Shown here in pieces: positions 18,263 to 26,877 of a DNA stretch of 64,000 nt. The position numbers and the translations under genes are program-made. Location of the stretch: assembly GCA_903876665.1 (NCBI GenBank), contig CAIRAY010000043.1:1-64000 (forward strand), read 5' to 3'. Origin of the DNA: an uncultured Fibrobacterota bacterium (GTDB lineage: Bacteria; Fibrobacterota; Fibrobacteria; Fibrobacterales; Fibrobacteraceae). The notes below the pieces were generated by a model. That model was not told the origin of the DNA. It made no database searches and saw only the letters and a program-made list of their open reading frames with translations. Within the stretch, counting starts at the first letter, position 1. Every line of letters starts with the position of its first letter.

Positions 18263-19537
18263 TTAGTTGGCTGTCGTAGGGGAGGAAAAAATTTGCCCGG
18301 GCATGGCATGCAGGACGAATTCATCGAGGTCGAGCCAATTGCCGGGGGAGCGGTCACCCATGATCCATTGGAAATTGACAATGCTTCTCGTGAATTGCTC
18401 AAAGTTCGGAGCATCACTCGGGAATGCGTTGTGGCTGGGGCCACTGGATCCATGCAGATCCTGGGGATGAATGACCACTTTTTTCCAAGTGGAGTCAGGC
18501 ACCAAAGAAAGCTCAATGGCGTGGTCCGGATAAATGCCACCCGGACGCAATACCTGAAAGACAAATTGACCTTGACCACGCATCCAAAAGGTGATGGAGT
18601 CCATTTGCCCCAGGTTGATGGCTTGATCCATAAATATTCCAAGCACCAAGTATGCAGTAGAGGATGCGGTGTCCAGGGCGTATTCAGTGTGTAAATACGG
18701 GCCTTCAATTCCGCTGGAATCCTGATGAATGGCGGCTCCAAATGGGGTTCCATCCATTGCGGGGTGAGTCCATTCGCTGGAAGATCCTTGGGAAGCATCG
18801 TTGGTGATAAACCATATCGCTGAGGACCACCAGGGAGTTAGTTCGGTACGATCATCGGCGCTCGAAAAGCCATCCACCAAAATTCCAGGGCTTCCCTTAA
18901 AGACTCCAAGATCCGAAGTGTCTGCTGCGGTTTCGAATCGTCCCAGCCCTTGCAATTCCAGGCGGGGGGATGTCGCAGATCCCTCAACCGAAACGATTCC
19001 CCAGTTTCCAGGGGGAACGGAATCGAGCACAAAATCCCCCTGTCCATCTAGCAGGGCCTGCAAGGTGGTGCCGACAATGCGAACCTTGCCTGAAGCGAGG
19101 CTCAAGCCCGAGTCGGATTCCAAAGACCCTTTGCCTGCAACAAGTCGTGCCAAATGCAGAGTATCCGCCTGGGTTTTCTGATCATCCTCAAAAGACAAAT
19201 CCTGAATGAATCCGGTGCCCGCCGTTTTTGCGTAAACCCGGAGATGACGGCCACTCCCCACATCACCCCTGGCAATTCCTTGAGAGTTCGCCCAAAGGAC
19301 AAATACCTCAGGTGGCTTGTTCGCCGCAATCCGCTCGTACCATGTTTCCATATTCACCACTTCCACCCGAGCCTGTGGCAGAGGCTTTCCAACGCTATCC
19401 AGCAAGGTGAGGGCCAGTGAATTGGGGATCTCCATGGATGATCCACCAGCATGGGAAGGATCCTTGCCACAGGCGATCAATAATAGGACGAGGCCCATTG
19501 CAACAGCCAGGCGGGAAAAACCTTGCAAGGCGCTCAT
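18263..19537 (-). CDS. Lipoprotein paired with a TIGR02147 regulator (Cna-B-like and carbohydrate-binding-like domains)
   Basis: This 424-residue protein has a lipobox ending at Cys23 (LLLIACGKD). The middle contains one or two short carboxypeptidase-regulatory-like (Cna-B type) beta domains (LTLLDSVGKPLPQARVEV; GKVRIVGTTLQALLDGQG). The C-terminal half (about 220-420) has the look of a CBM11/CIA30-like beta-sandwich (GIFMDQAINLGQMDSITFW, and WLDLDEFVL near the end). The paralogue at 22593-23774 has the same plan. Each begins inside the stop codon of a TIGR02147 regulator gene (ATGA, here 19534-19537). I infer an envelope-exposed sugar sensor or binding protein whose partner acts in the cytoplasm. 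How a signal would cross the inner membrane is not visible in the sequence. Confidence 0.75.
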   Translation of the reverse strand: MSALQGFSRLAVAMGLVLLLIACGKDPSHAGGSSMEIPNSLALTLLDSVGKPLPQARVEVVNMETWYERIAANKPPEVFVLWANSQGIARGDVGSGRHLRVYAKTAGTGFIQDLSFEDDQKTQADTLHLARLVAGKGSLESDSGLSLASGKVRIVGTTLQALLDGQGDFVLDSVPPGNWGIVSVEGSATSPRLELQGLGRFETAADTSDLGVFKGSPGILVDGFSSADDRTELTPWWSSAIWFITNDASQGSSSEWTHPAMDGTPFGAAIHQDSSGIEGPYLHTEYALDTASSTAYLVLGIFMDQAINLGQMDSITFWMRGQGQFVFQVLRPGGIYPDHAIELSLVPDSTWKKVVIHPQDLHGSSGPSHNAFPSDAPNFEQFTRSIVNFQWIMGDRSPGNWLDLDEFVLHAMPGQIFSSPTTAN

Positions 19538-20367
19538 GGAGCTCCCTCAATTGTCAGGGGAAATGCACAAAGAATGATTTGCTGAACGGAGGTGGGGTTA
19601 TTTTCATCTGCCGTTACCATTCCCACGATTTCAGCGCGGAACTCCCGCATGCGTTCGCGAATGCGAAGCGCGAGCTCGGGGCTGGTCGTTAAGGTTACCA
19701 TGGCAATTTCCCGTTCCTCGGCAGGAACGGTCTCGAGGGCAAGCTTTGCCTGTTCCAGGGAATGCAACTGGAATTCCCGCACTGCTACCGAGCGCCACCC
19801 ATCGGAAAAGGAAATTTGTGCGCTAGTTTGACGCCACCGGCCCTTGGGGTCGCGGAAGGCTAAGTTCAACCGTTCCAGAACCTGCAAGGATTCCCGAACC
19901 TCGCTAACCCCAATGCGAGGGCGAATACGGGCCCCGACTTCGGCAAGGTTTTCATTTACAGCCATGATCCGAAGCACTTCCCGGACAATGGGGTAATACC
20001 ATTTTTTGCAAAGCTCGTAAGCCCGAGTATCGAGAGTTCGCGTTTGACCATATTGGATGGTGATCATGCGGTCGAGCCATGTCTTCTTTTCGGAATGAGT
20101 GCGGGCTTGGGTAAAGTGCACCAGAGCCTCAAAAAATGGCCCATGCCTTCCTTCCAGGCCGAGTGCCTTTGAAAAGAGGGGAATCAGGTGCTTGGGCATG
20201 TTCTTTTTGCCCTGAATGAGCAGGGTGATGTGACTTCGTGCCTTAAGGCCTACGGCAAGGGCCAAAAATTCAAAGGTGAAGGCGGGACGGTCTTCCTTTA
20301 TCGACAGCTGCGCATCCCGAAGAAAGGACCGGTAGTCGAAGTATTGGAAAATATCCGGAAGAGCCAT
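19534..20367 (-). CDS. TIGR02147 family putative transcriptional regulator (copy 1)
   Basis: This protein of about 277 residues carries the family start FQYFDYRSFLRD, then SHITLLIQGKKNMPKHLIP, and a C-terminal part with Cys and Glu-rich helices. TIGR02147 was built on many paralogues in Fibrobacter succinogenes; members are thought to regulate transcription, but experimental evidence is scarce. The first half looks like a winged or tetra-helical DNA-binding region. ATG 20367 is chosen because the family N-terminus follows directly; TATATT lies 6 nt before it. It is coupled by ATGA to the lipoprotein gene. The paralogue at 23771-24622 has the same pairing. Target genes are unknown; the nearby TTCC-N9-GGAA palindromes are candidate sites. 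Confidence 0.88.
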   Translation of the reverse strand: MALPDIFQYFDYRSFLRDAQLSIKEDRPAFTFEFLALAVGLKARSHITLLIQGKKNMPKHLIPLFSKALGLEGRHGPFFEALVHFTQARTHSEKKTWLDRMITIQYGQTRTLDTRAYELCKKWYYPIVREVLRIMAVNENLAEVGARIRPRIGVSEVRESLQVLERLNLAFRDPKGRWRQTSAQISFSDGWRSVAVREFQLHSLEQAKLALETVPAEEREIAMVTLTTSPELALRIRERMREFRAEIVGMVTADENNPTSVQQIILCAFPLTIEGAP

Positions 20368-20373
20368 TATGCG

Positions 20374-20401
20374 AATATACCCCAAAATCAAAAATCCGCA
20401 A
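20374..20401 (-). promoter_or_regulatory. Leaderless promoter of the TIGR02147 copy 1 operon
   Basis: TTGCGG (20396-20401), a 16-nt spacer and TATATT (20374-20379) on the minus strand are followed 6 nt later by ATG 20367. No TTCC-N9-GGAA palindrome is present here, unlike at the second TIGR02147 operon. Confidence 0.45.
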
Positions 20402-20489
20402 GGGACCTGGATTAAAACCGGGTAAACAGTGATCGTGCATGTGCCCGGATTATTATTGCTCCGGCAATTATAGATATCAACAAATCAGA

Positions 20490-20571
20490 GTCATGCCCGG
20501 CACGGGCATCACCGTTCCTGCCTGCAATCCCTTGTGTATCATGCATCTGTGATCCCCGTGCCGGGGATGAC
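20490..20571. repeat. Inverted pair of REP-like palindromes
   Basis: GTCATGCCCGGCACGGGCATCAC-type (20490-20512) and its inverted relative GTGATCCCCGTGCC...ATGAC (20549-20571) match at 21 of 23 positions when one is reversed. Each forms a short hairpin. Related copies lie at 37173-37195 and 39227-39249. The 320-bp gap between genes here (20368-20687) holds only this pair, the promoter at 20374 and the terminator at 20618. Confidence 0.6.
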
Positions 20572-20617
20572 CAATCAAGTCGTTTTACAATTATAGTTGC
20601 CGAATCAATAATGGAAC

Positions 20618-20650
20618 AAAAAGACCTCGTAGGAGCCTACGAGGTCTTTT
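20618..20650 (-). terminator. Intrinsic terminator after the GH44 gene
   Basis: A perfect stem (AAAAGACCTCGTA with its complement, GGAGCC loop on the plus strand) is followed by a T-run in either direction. It lies 38 nt after the GH44 stop codon and ends the TIGR02147-lipoprotein-GH44 operon. Confidence 0.85.
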
Positions 20651-20687
20651 GCCGTCAAATCAAGACGATTTTCCGGTAAACACATTT

Positions 20688-22559
20688 CTATCGGACGATG
20701 GATTTCGATAATACAATTTTTCCATCGATCTTGACTTTCACAACCGTGATTCCCGTGGAGGTGGCTTTTAGGGGGAGTTCAAATGCCCTTGTCTTCGAAA
20801 TCCCTGAAAAGAGCGTTTCGGAGGTATTCCCATCGACCTCCCACAGGCCCACTTCAACACGGGATCCAGGCCGACAAGATATTTGCAATTTGTCTCCAGA
20901 AATCTTTGCGGATAAATCCTCAATGGAATGTCTCCAATTGCGGACAGGGACTGGCGTTGAATTTTTGAGGACAAAGTGCAACACGGATAATGGGGGAATG
21001 GAATAGGTAAACGATTTGCCCGGTAGTCCTTGTACCGCACTGAGTTCCTTGATTTCGGAGCTTGCTTCATCAAATCCGAATACGCTTCCGGAAGCATAAT
21101 TATTTGCGCCTCCAATCTGGAAGGTAACCGAAGCCACTATGCTTTTTTTGTTGATGGCGACGATATGCATGGAGGAATCAGCGGAAAGAATGGAGGACCA
21201 TACCGAAAGGCCCGTTCGATCAGGGTTCGTTGTTTTTACACTGATGTCACCAAAGGTTCCACCCGACCCGTTATAGTTGCGGTACAATTTCGTTGCGGCG
21301 ACCAGATATGGCTTCATGTCTGTGTGGAGGTTGGTTACATGGACTCCGTGTGCACCCATAATCCCATAGAAATCAGCCTGGGCAATTCCGCCAGAAATAT
21401 GGGATGTCCCTCCATAGTAATATTCCGTAATCCCAATTTTTGTACCTGGGTAGTACTGGTCAATTGACTTTTGGACGCGTGGTAAAATGACTTGTGGATT
21501 GTATACGTCACTTGGCCAGCTGTCTTCTTGAGTTTGTGTGTAAGTTGAATCCCAAAGGGATCGGGGTGCTTGCATTCTGGCTTCTGCGACGGCTGCAGTG
21601 ATATTGGCGTCTCCACCAAACACGATGCGAACGCCTCCGCCCTTGTTTTCTGGGTACCAGTGAAAGGTAAAGACATCCAAAAGCTTTTTGCCGGCAAGGT
21701 CCGAGCGGGCCTTCATTTCACCTAGGTAGGCTGCCACGCCCCAATTGTATTTGGCTTTATATGGAGTATATGTGGCAACATTGGTGAAGTCGAGCATGGG
21801 TCCAAATCCATAAAATTCCGGTCCCTGAATTTCGGCTCCAGGGTCGGTTTCTCGAATTACTTTGGCAAGTGCTGCGGAGGAGTCGAGAAAGGATGGAATA
21901 TTCAGGGTATTGGGCGCAATGCGGGGGTGGGTCCCCTTCCAAAGCAAGGGCTCGTTGTCGAGGCAATAGGCTCTAGGGTTTCCTGCTCCTGCCGTTCCTT
22001 TGGATTGAACGATGGCGTTTACAAATTCATCCATGTACACAAAGTTGTCGGTCAGGTCTGGAGTCGTTGAGAGGGTTCCTGGTTTTTTGAACAGCACCTT
22101 TTTCCACCGGGCGCTGGGAGCGACTTCGCTTGTGGCTACTGCGCCAAGAGCATCGGCGACAACATATCCCGCCATTGGCAACTGAATGGTTGGCATCTGC
22201 CCAAGCGCCTTTGTTGCGTCCGAAAGTCCAAATACAGTCCCGGCTAGGCCATCGGGGAAATTCACGGGGCTTCCGTTGATCCACTTGTCACTCGAATGGA
22301 TGTAATCGCTTCCGGCATTGGATGCGTCGATTTCCCAGTTGTAACCGGTCATGCGGTTGCCGCCAAGCCGAAGGGAAGAAATCCCGGATTGGATCATGTT
22401 GGCGTAAGTTCCTGAATTCACCGCCAAATGATTTTGGCCGTAGATCCACGGGCTGATGGGCTGTCTTCCTTTTTCAGTGTCGATTTGAATGGTTACCTGG
22501 GCATGGCCTGCGCCTAGAATAAGCGCACCAAGACAAAGCGGGTGTAATCGGAACAGCAT
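20688..22559 (-). CDS. GH44 endoglucanase/xyloglucanase-type enzyme
   Basis: This 623-residue secreted enzyme has a signal peptide (to about residue 20), then a full GH44 domain: SPWIYGQN, SLRLGGNRMTGYNWE, ASNAGSDYIHSSD, LPMAGYVVAD, VYMDEFVN and THPRIAPN. The acid/base is Glu203 in LDNEPLLW and the nucleophile is Glu379 in GITEYYYGG. GH44 enzymes cleave beta-1,4-glucans, often xyloglucan. The last 90 residues form a beta-rich tail that ends VVKVKIDGKIVLSKSIVR, like a sorting domain without the DLLGR text. It starts 33 nt after the lipoprotein stop, so it is the third gene of the regulator-lipoprotein operon and probably the direct output of that system. Confidence 0.94.
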   Translation of the reverse strand: MLFRLHPLCLGALILGAGHAQVTIQIDTEKGRQPISPWIYGQNHLAVNSGTYANMIQSGISSLRLGGNRMTGYNWEIDASNAGSDYIHSSDKWINGSPVNFPDGLAGTVFGLSDATKALGQMPTIQLPMAGYVVADALGAVATSEVAPSARWKKVLFKKPGTLSTTPDLTDNFVYMDEFVNAIVQSKGTAGAGNPRAYCLDNEPLLWKGTHPRIAPNTLNIPSFLDSSAALAKVIRETDPGAEIQGPEFYGFGPMLDFTNVATYTPYKAKYNWGVAAYLGEMKARSDLAGKKLLDVFTFHWYPENKGGGVRIVFGGDANITAAVAEARMQAPRSLWDSTYTQTQEDSWPSDVYNPQVILPRVQKSIDQYYPGTKIGITEYYYGGTSHISGGIAQADFYGIMGAHGVHVTNLHTDMKPYLVAATKLYRNYNGSGGTFGDISVKTTNPDRTGLSVWSSILSADSSMHIVAINKKSIVASVTFQIGGANNYASGSVFGFDEASSEIKELSAVQGLPGKSFTYSIPPLSVLHFVLKNSTPVPVRNWRHSIEDLSAKISGDKLQISCRPGSRVEVGLWEVDGNTSETLFSGISKTRAFELPLKATSTGITVVKVKIDGKIVLSKSIVR

Positions 22560-22592
22560 ATTGCCTCCAAAGGGGTGAAAATGGTGATGGAC

Positions 22593-23774
22593 CTATAGCT
22601 TGGGTAACGAAAGCCAAAAATTCGGTGAAAAACCTTCGAGACGAATATTGTCTAGCCAGAGCTCACCGGATTCTTTGGTGATGATGTTCCAGGCGCTGAC
22701 TTTGACGAGAGGATTGGAAAATTCGCTAAGAGGAATCCGAACCAAGGTCCAGGAGTCGTTTACTGCAAAGGACTTGGTGGAGGTGGTTGTTTTTCCGGGT
22801 TGGTTGGGATCCTCGATAATCCATTGTACCGCAAAGGTTCCCTGTCCGCGAACCTGCATGGTCAAAGCCGTGGCGATAGACAGGTCAAACCACGATTGGC
22901 CTTGGTTTGAGTCCTGGAGTGCTCGCCCCAGCAGGCAGCCGACCAGAGCGTAGCGATCCGCAAAATTGGAGTCGATTTCCACTTGCACATGGAGACTTGT
23001 TCCCTGCCATGCGTCCGTCTCCGTTAATATGGGAGTCCAAGAATCCATTGGATCCGAAACAAATCGGCTAGTTCCTCCAATGCTCTGGTCGGTGTTTGCG
23101 TACCACCATCCTCCGCCAACCATATCACCAATGCGGCTTCGGATGTTCCATTGTTCAAAGTCTTCCAAAAGGGAAGAGGGGAGGCTCTCTATTTCAATGG
23201 TTTCCGGTGCTCCTGCGACCATTTGAATGGTATAGGTTTTTGCTGCTGTCACGGCATTCACTAAATAGGTGCCTGCCGCGAATTGGCCCAAGTTGAAAAC
23301 CCCATTTGGATCTGTGGTGTCCTTTATGTTGAATAGGGAAACCACCACACCAGAAACGGGATTTCCGCCTTGGAATACAACGCCAGAAAGGGGAAGCGGG
23401 GCGCCAAGAACTATCGAGTCCGCTTGCGTGGCGGATGTGTCGTCCGAAGCGAGGACCATGCTGGTGCCGACAAGGCCGTCCTGGGTTGAGGCCTGGACAA
23501 GCCACCAGCCCTGTTTCAAATGGGACACGCTCCAGGCTCCCTCGCTGTCCGTCGTGGTGGATTTGGATGGTTGCAGGGTGTAGCCTGCGCCGTCCATATA
23601 CCAAAGCTGGATGCTTGCGCCCGAAGCTGTTTTTCCCCCGGGAAGGGAGATCACGCCAGCGACAATCTCGGCGTCTCCGGCATTGGAGCCCGTTCCGTTG
23701 CCTGCAAAAAGGGATGAGCACCCCGTAATCCAGAAGAGCAAAAACAAGGAGGAGACCAGGAGAGTCTTTTTCAT
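22593..23774 (-). CDS. Lipoprotein paired with a TIGR02147 regulator (copy 2)
   Basis: This 393-residue protein has a leader with a lipobox (FWITGCSSL, Cys about residue 19), two small carboxypeptidase-regulatory-like beta repeats (GGKTASGASIQLWYMDGAG; GNPVSGVVVSLFNIKDTTD), and a C-terminal beta-sandwich from about 210 (LLEDFEQW, then TMQVRGQGTFAVQW, ending GELWLDNIRLEGF). This end resembles CBM11/CIA30-type domains and matches the paralogue at 18263 (FWMRGQGQFVFQV). ATG 23774 overlaps the regulator stop by ATGA, which rules out the longer frame. Genetic linkage to a TIGR02147 regulator and to GH44 suggests it senses or binds a glucan at the cell envelope. That role is inference. Confidence 0.78.
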   Translation of the reverse strand: MKKTLLVSSLFLLFWITGCSSLFAGNGTGSNAGDAEIVAGVISLPGGKTASGASIQLWYMDGAGYTLQPSKSTTTDSEGAWSVSHLKQGWWLVQASTQDGLVGTSMVLASDDTSATQADSIVLGAPLPLSGVVFQGGNPVSGVVVSLFNIKDTTDPNGVFNLGQFAAGTYLVNAVTAAKTYTIQMVAGAPETIEIESLPSSLLEDFEQWNIRSRIGDMVGGGWWYANTDQSIGGTSRFVSDPMDSWTPILTETDAWQGTSLHVQVEIDSNFADRYALVGCLLGRALQDSNQGQSWFDLSIATALTMQVRGQGTFAVQWIIEDPNQPGKTTTSTKSFAVNDSWTLVRIPLSEFSNPLVKVSAWNIITKESGELWLDNIRLEGFSPNFWLSLPKL

Positions 23775-24622
23775 TTGCCCTTTCTCCTTTTGTACTTGGC
23801 CCGAGGCATCCACTGGATTCCAAGGTGACAAACCAGCAAAGGGTTGGAATCTTCACGGGCGATGGAAAGCACGCGCTCCCGGAAAAGCTCGATTTCATGG
23901 CGGACTTTTTCAAAGGACTCGGGAGACAGGCTGCAAGTAACGGAAGACAGGCTTCGTTCATCGATGTCAAACAGCTCGTAGGCCTGTTGGTTGATCTCCA
24001 GGTTTTTCAGATGGTAGCTTCGCAAAAGGGTGGATCTGACCCGAGGCGGAGTAGCAACGATGGCTTCGCACTGAATCCATTTCCCGCTTTTGTCTTTGGC
24101 AATGAACCCGCTCTCGCTAAGATACTTGAGCGCGGAATCTACTTGAACGGCTTTGAGTGCGGGAAAAAACATGCGACCAATGGTCTGGGAATCCGCTTCG
24201 GGATCGAGGAGGGGGATCAAGTCTCGAAGAACGGGAAAGTACCACTTGGAGAAAAATGCCAACCGCTGATCCTGGAGGGCATGTTGTGCTTGGCTGGACC
24301 GCAGTTTGATCAGTTCGCGTAAAAAGCCTTCCCTGCGATCAACATGTTTCTCTTCGCAAAACTGAATCAAAATTTCAAAAAAGGCTGATTCTTCGGAGGA
24401 ATGCTTCAGTTTTGCGGATATTCTGGAAACATATTCGGGGGTGAACGGGCGACTTCCATCAAGTACTCTGGCAAAAAAAGCTGATCCGGGGATGTCCAGT
24501 TCTTCCTGGAGTTTTCGCAAGGAGAATGCAGAGTCCTTCTGTCGCATGGCGGAAATGGCTTCACCGAGATATTCCCGATAGTCGAAAAAATCAAAAACGG
24601 AGATTTTGGAAACAAGGTTCAT
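23771..24622 (-). CDS. TIGR02147 family putative transcriptional regulator (copy 2)
   Basis: This protein of 283 residues begins MNLVSKISVFDFFDYREYL, the standard family start. It continues with FSLRKLQEELDIPGSAFF, an HTH-like stretch, and RVLDGSRPFTPEYVSRIS, followed by helical repeats and a C-terminal SCLIDVE-type region. The start is chosen at 24622 because TTGACA and TAGTTT fit a promoter that ends 7 nt before it; the longer frame has no family match. It is first gene of regulator-lipoprotein-GH44, and divergent from the CBM35-GH26 gene. The TTCC-N9-GGAA site in its own promoter suggests autoregulation or control by the other TIGR02147 copy. Confidence 0.88.
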   Translation of the reverse strand: MNLVSKISVFDFFDYREYLGEAISAMRQKDSAFSLRKLQEELDIPGSAFFARVLDGSRPFTPEYVSRISAKLKHSSEESAFFEILIQFCEEKHVDRREGFLRELIKLRSSQAQHALQDQRLAFFSKWYFPVLRDLIPLLDPEADSQTIGRMFFPALKAVQVDSALKYLSESGFIAKDKSGKWIQCEAIVATPPRVRSTLLRSYHLKNLEINQQAYELFDIDERSLSSVTCSLSPESFEKVRHEIELFRERVLSIAREDSNPLLVCHLGIQWMPRAKYKRRKGK

Positions 24623-24629
24623 ACCCAGT

Positions 24630-24691
24630 AAACTACATAAATGGTTTAACTTGTCAATGGTGTTTGTTGGTAAATTCCATAAAAATTGGAA
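24630..24691 (-). promoter_or_regulatory. Palindrome and leaderless promoter of the TIGR02147-GH44 operon
   Basis: The palindrome TTCC-N9-GGAA (24675-24691) lies 17 nt before a perfect TTGACA (24652-24657, minus strand). A 16-nt spacer leads to TAGTTT (24630-24635), and ATG 24622 follows after 7 nt. The palindrome core is almost identical to that at 18170. It also lies about 190 nt upstream of the divergent GH26 gene. Confidence 0.58.
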
Positions 24692-24883
24692 GCGGAATGG
24701 CCCCGGCATTATCCAGGACCGAGTTGGCTAAAACGAACTCTCCCTGTGCATATTTTAGAGTACACCCCCTTGAAATTCCTCTTAAATCGCCATTTGTTCC
24801 CTGATCACTGACATTTTCGGGTGCACCATGGTTAAGGTGGCGCCTCCGAAGAATATTTTTGTCAAAAAAAAATGGAGATTCCC

Positions 24884-26818
24884 ATGAAGTCAAGAATTCT
24901 AGGCGCCCTCATTCTATTTGCCATGAATGCCCAGGCGGCTCCGGTGCGGTTTGAAGCCGAAAATGCGCTCATTGCAGTGGGTTCAGGAACCGGTGAAGCC
25001 AACGTGGTGCGGACCGCCGATCCGGTAGGGTTTTCGGGTACCGGTTATGTGGGTAATTTTGAGCGGTCCACGGATATGCTGACGTTTTCGGTTTCGCCCG
25101 GGGCGGGGGAGTACGAGTTGCGTATTGGCTTTTCATCACCCACAGGTGCCAAGACCGTGAATTTGAAGGTAAACACTGCCACTACCAAATTCCAGATGCC
25201 AAGCACCCCCGTGGGGCAATGGTCCAATCTATTGGTAGGGCGCTTCCAGCTCGCTGCTGGAACCAATACCATTGCCATCTCTCCAGATTGGACCTGGTTC
25301 AAAATCGATTATATCGAACTGGAGCTTGCTTCTGCGGAACTCTGCCAGGTGGGAGTAAAATGCGAGGCTGAGAAGGCTGGTTTGCTTGGGCCCACCATTG
25401 GAAGCAGCATTCCCGGGTATTCCGGTACAGGTTACGCAGCTGGGTTCACCGCAGCTGGGCACCAAGTTGAATTTCCCGTGCAAGCGGATGTAGCCGGACG
25501 CTATGCAGTGGAAATCGGTTATGCTTGCGAATGGGGCGCAAAATCAGCCAATTTGGATGTGAATGGCGCGTCAAAAGCGATTGCCCTAGATTCGACCGGC
25601 CAGGCTTGGAAGGTTCGAGCCAGAGACACGGTATCCCTTCTGGCAGGCCAAAATAGTGTGGTGATCTCCACCAATTGGACCTATTTCAACATTGACTATA
25701 TCAAGATTACTCCCGGAGCACCTGGGACGGCCATGACCAAACCCCCCAAGGGGCTTTCTGATCCGCTTGCCACAACACGCGCCAAAGCTTTGCAGGCCTG
25801 GTTCGTGGACCATTATGGAACAACGACTTTGAGTGGACAACAGAATATAGATGAAGTAAATCGAATTACAACAATCGCAGGAGAGCGTCCTGCCATTTTG
25901 GCGGGCGACTATATGGAGTTTTCGCCAAGCCGGCACGGAGTGGGCATGGTCACGCGCCCTGTGGGCTACACGGAGCAGTTTATTGACAGCGCAGAAGCGG
26001 GGTACTTGATAACCATGATGTGGCACTGGAATGCACCTACGGACCTAGTGAACCAAAAGCCCTGGGCCGGCTGTTCCGACAATGATGGCATGTGGTATCG
26101 TGGATTCTATACCTGCGCCACGACCTTTGATTTGGGGGCCGTACTCGCCGATACCAATGGCGCAAAGTACAAGACCCTTATCTCTGACATGGACAGCATT
26201 GCCCTGGAACTCAAAAAGTTTTCTGATGCCAACGTTCCCGTACTGTGGCGCCCTTTGCATGAGGCTGAAGGTACTTGGTTTTGGTGGGGAGCCAAGGGAG
26301 CCGACAACTTCAAAAAACTCTGGCGCATCATGTACAAACGCTACACCCAGGTGCATGGGCTCCATAACTTGATCTGGGTCTATACCTCGGGCGGAAACCA
26401 GGCGTGGTATCCTGGCGACGATGTCGTGGACATGGTGGGAACCGATGCCTACCCATCCAGCGTAGCAGACCCTCTCACGGGCATCTGGGGGGATTTGTTG
26501 GCAGTCCATAATGGCAAAAAGTTGTTGACGCTCTCCGAGTTTGGGGGGGTGCCCGACATTGCCAAAATGCAGAGCTTTGGGGTGTGGTGGTCCTATTTTG
26601 TCAGCTGGAGCGGGAGCTGCTGCGGTCCTCAGAAGATGACCGACAGCGAGCTAGACCGCATCTATTCGCAGACGGAAATATCCAACCGGGCCGACATTAC
26701 CCTCGCTAGTATTTGGGCGACTCCCCTCGGCACCCTAGTGCAAAGGCGTGGCCAACCCCTCTATCGCCAGCCTTCGGGAGCGCGGTTTGATTTGCTGGGC
26801 CGGTCCCTACGGAACTAA
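24884..26818 (+). CDS. CBM35-CBM35-GH26 beta-mannanase-type enzyme, ending in DLLGR
   Basis: This secreted protein of about 644 residues has a signal peptide (to about residue 19), two CBM35-type domains (RFEAENA with SGTGYVGNF; CEAEKAG with SGTGYAAGF) and a GH26 domain at about 295-625. The acid/base is Glu460 in LWRPLHEAEGTW and the nucleophile is Glu552 in LTLSEFGG. Family knowledge: GH26 with CBM35 usually acts on mannan or galactomannan. It ends RFDLLGRSLRN. ATG 24884 is preferred over ATG 24872 because GGAGA lies 7 nt before it and the signal peptide starts there. Divergent from the TIGR02147-GH44 operon. This GH26 is only distantly similar to the one at 9410-12844. Confidence 0.92.
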   Translation: MKSRILGALILFAMNAQAAPVRFEAENALIAVGSGTGEANVVRTADPVGFSGTGYVGNFERSTDMLTFSVSPGAGEYELRIGFSSPTGAKTVNLKVNTATTKFQMPSTPVGQWSNLLVGRFQLAAGTNTIAISPDWTWFKIDYIELELASAELCQVGVKCEAEKAGLLGPTIGSSIPGYSGTGYAAGFTAAGHQVEFPVQADVAGRYAVEIGYACEWGAKSANLDVNGASKAIALDSTGQAWKVRARDTVSLLAGQNSVVISTNWTYFNIDYIKITPGAPGTAMTKPPKGLSDPLATTRAKALQAWFVDHYGTTTLSGQQNIDEVNRITTIAGERPAILAGDYMEFSPSRHGVGMVTRPVGYTEQFIDSAEAGYLITMMWHWNAPTDLVNQKPWAGCSDNDGMWYRGFYTCATTFDLGAVLADTNGAKYKTLISDMDSIALELKKFSDANVPVLWRPLHEAEGTWFWWGAKGADNFKKLWRIMYKRYTQVHGLHNLIWVYTSGGNQAWYPGDDVVDMVGTDAYPSSVADPLTGIWGDLLAVHNGKKLLTLSEFGGVPDIAKMQSFGVWWSYFVSWSGSCCGPQKMTDSELDRIYSQTEISNRADITLASIWATPLGTLVQRRGQPLYRQPSGARFDLLGRSLRN

Positions 26819-26864
26819 ACCCACCCAAAAGCAATTTTTTATGGATTTGGTGATCCACTTTGGG

Positions 26865-26870
26865 TATAAT
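26865..26870 (+). promoter_or_regulatory. Consensus -10 box giving a leaderless start
   Basis: A perfect TATAAT is followed after 7 nt by ATG 26878. The alternative ATG at 26860 overlaps this box and could not be used from it. The -35 region is weak (TGGATT, 17 nt upstream). Confidence 0.5.
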
Positions 26871-26877
26871 ACTGTGG

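Noticed and set aside
26860-26877. Upstream ATG of the copy 2 diguanylate cyclase
   Set aside because: It overlaps a consensus -10 box and adds residues without counterpart in copy 1.
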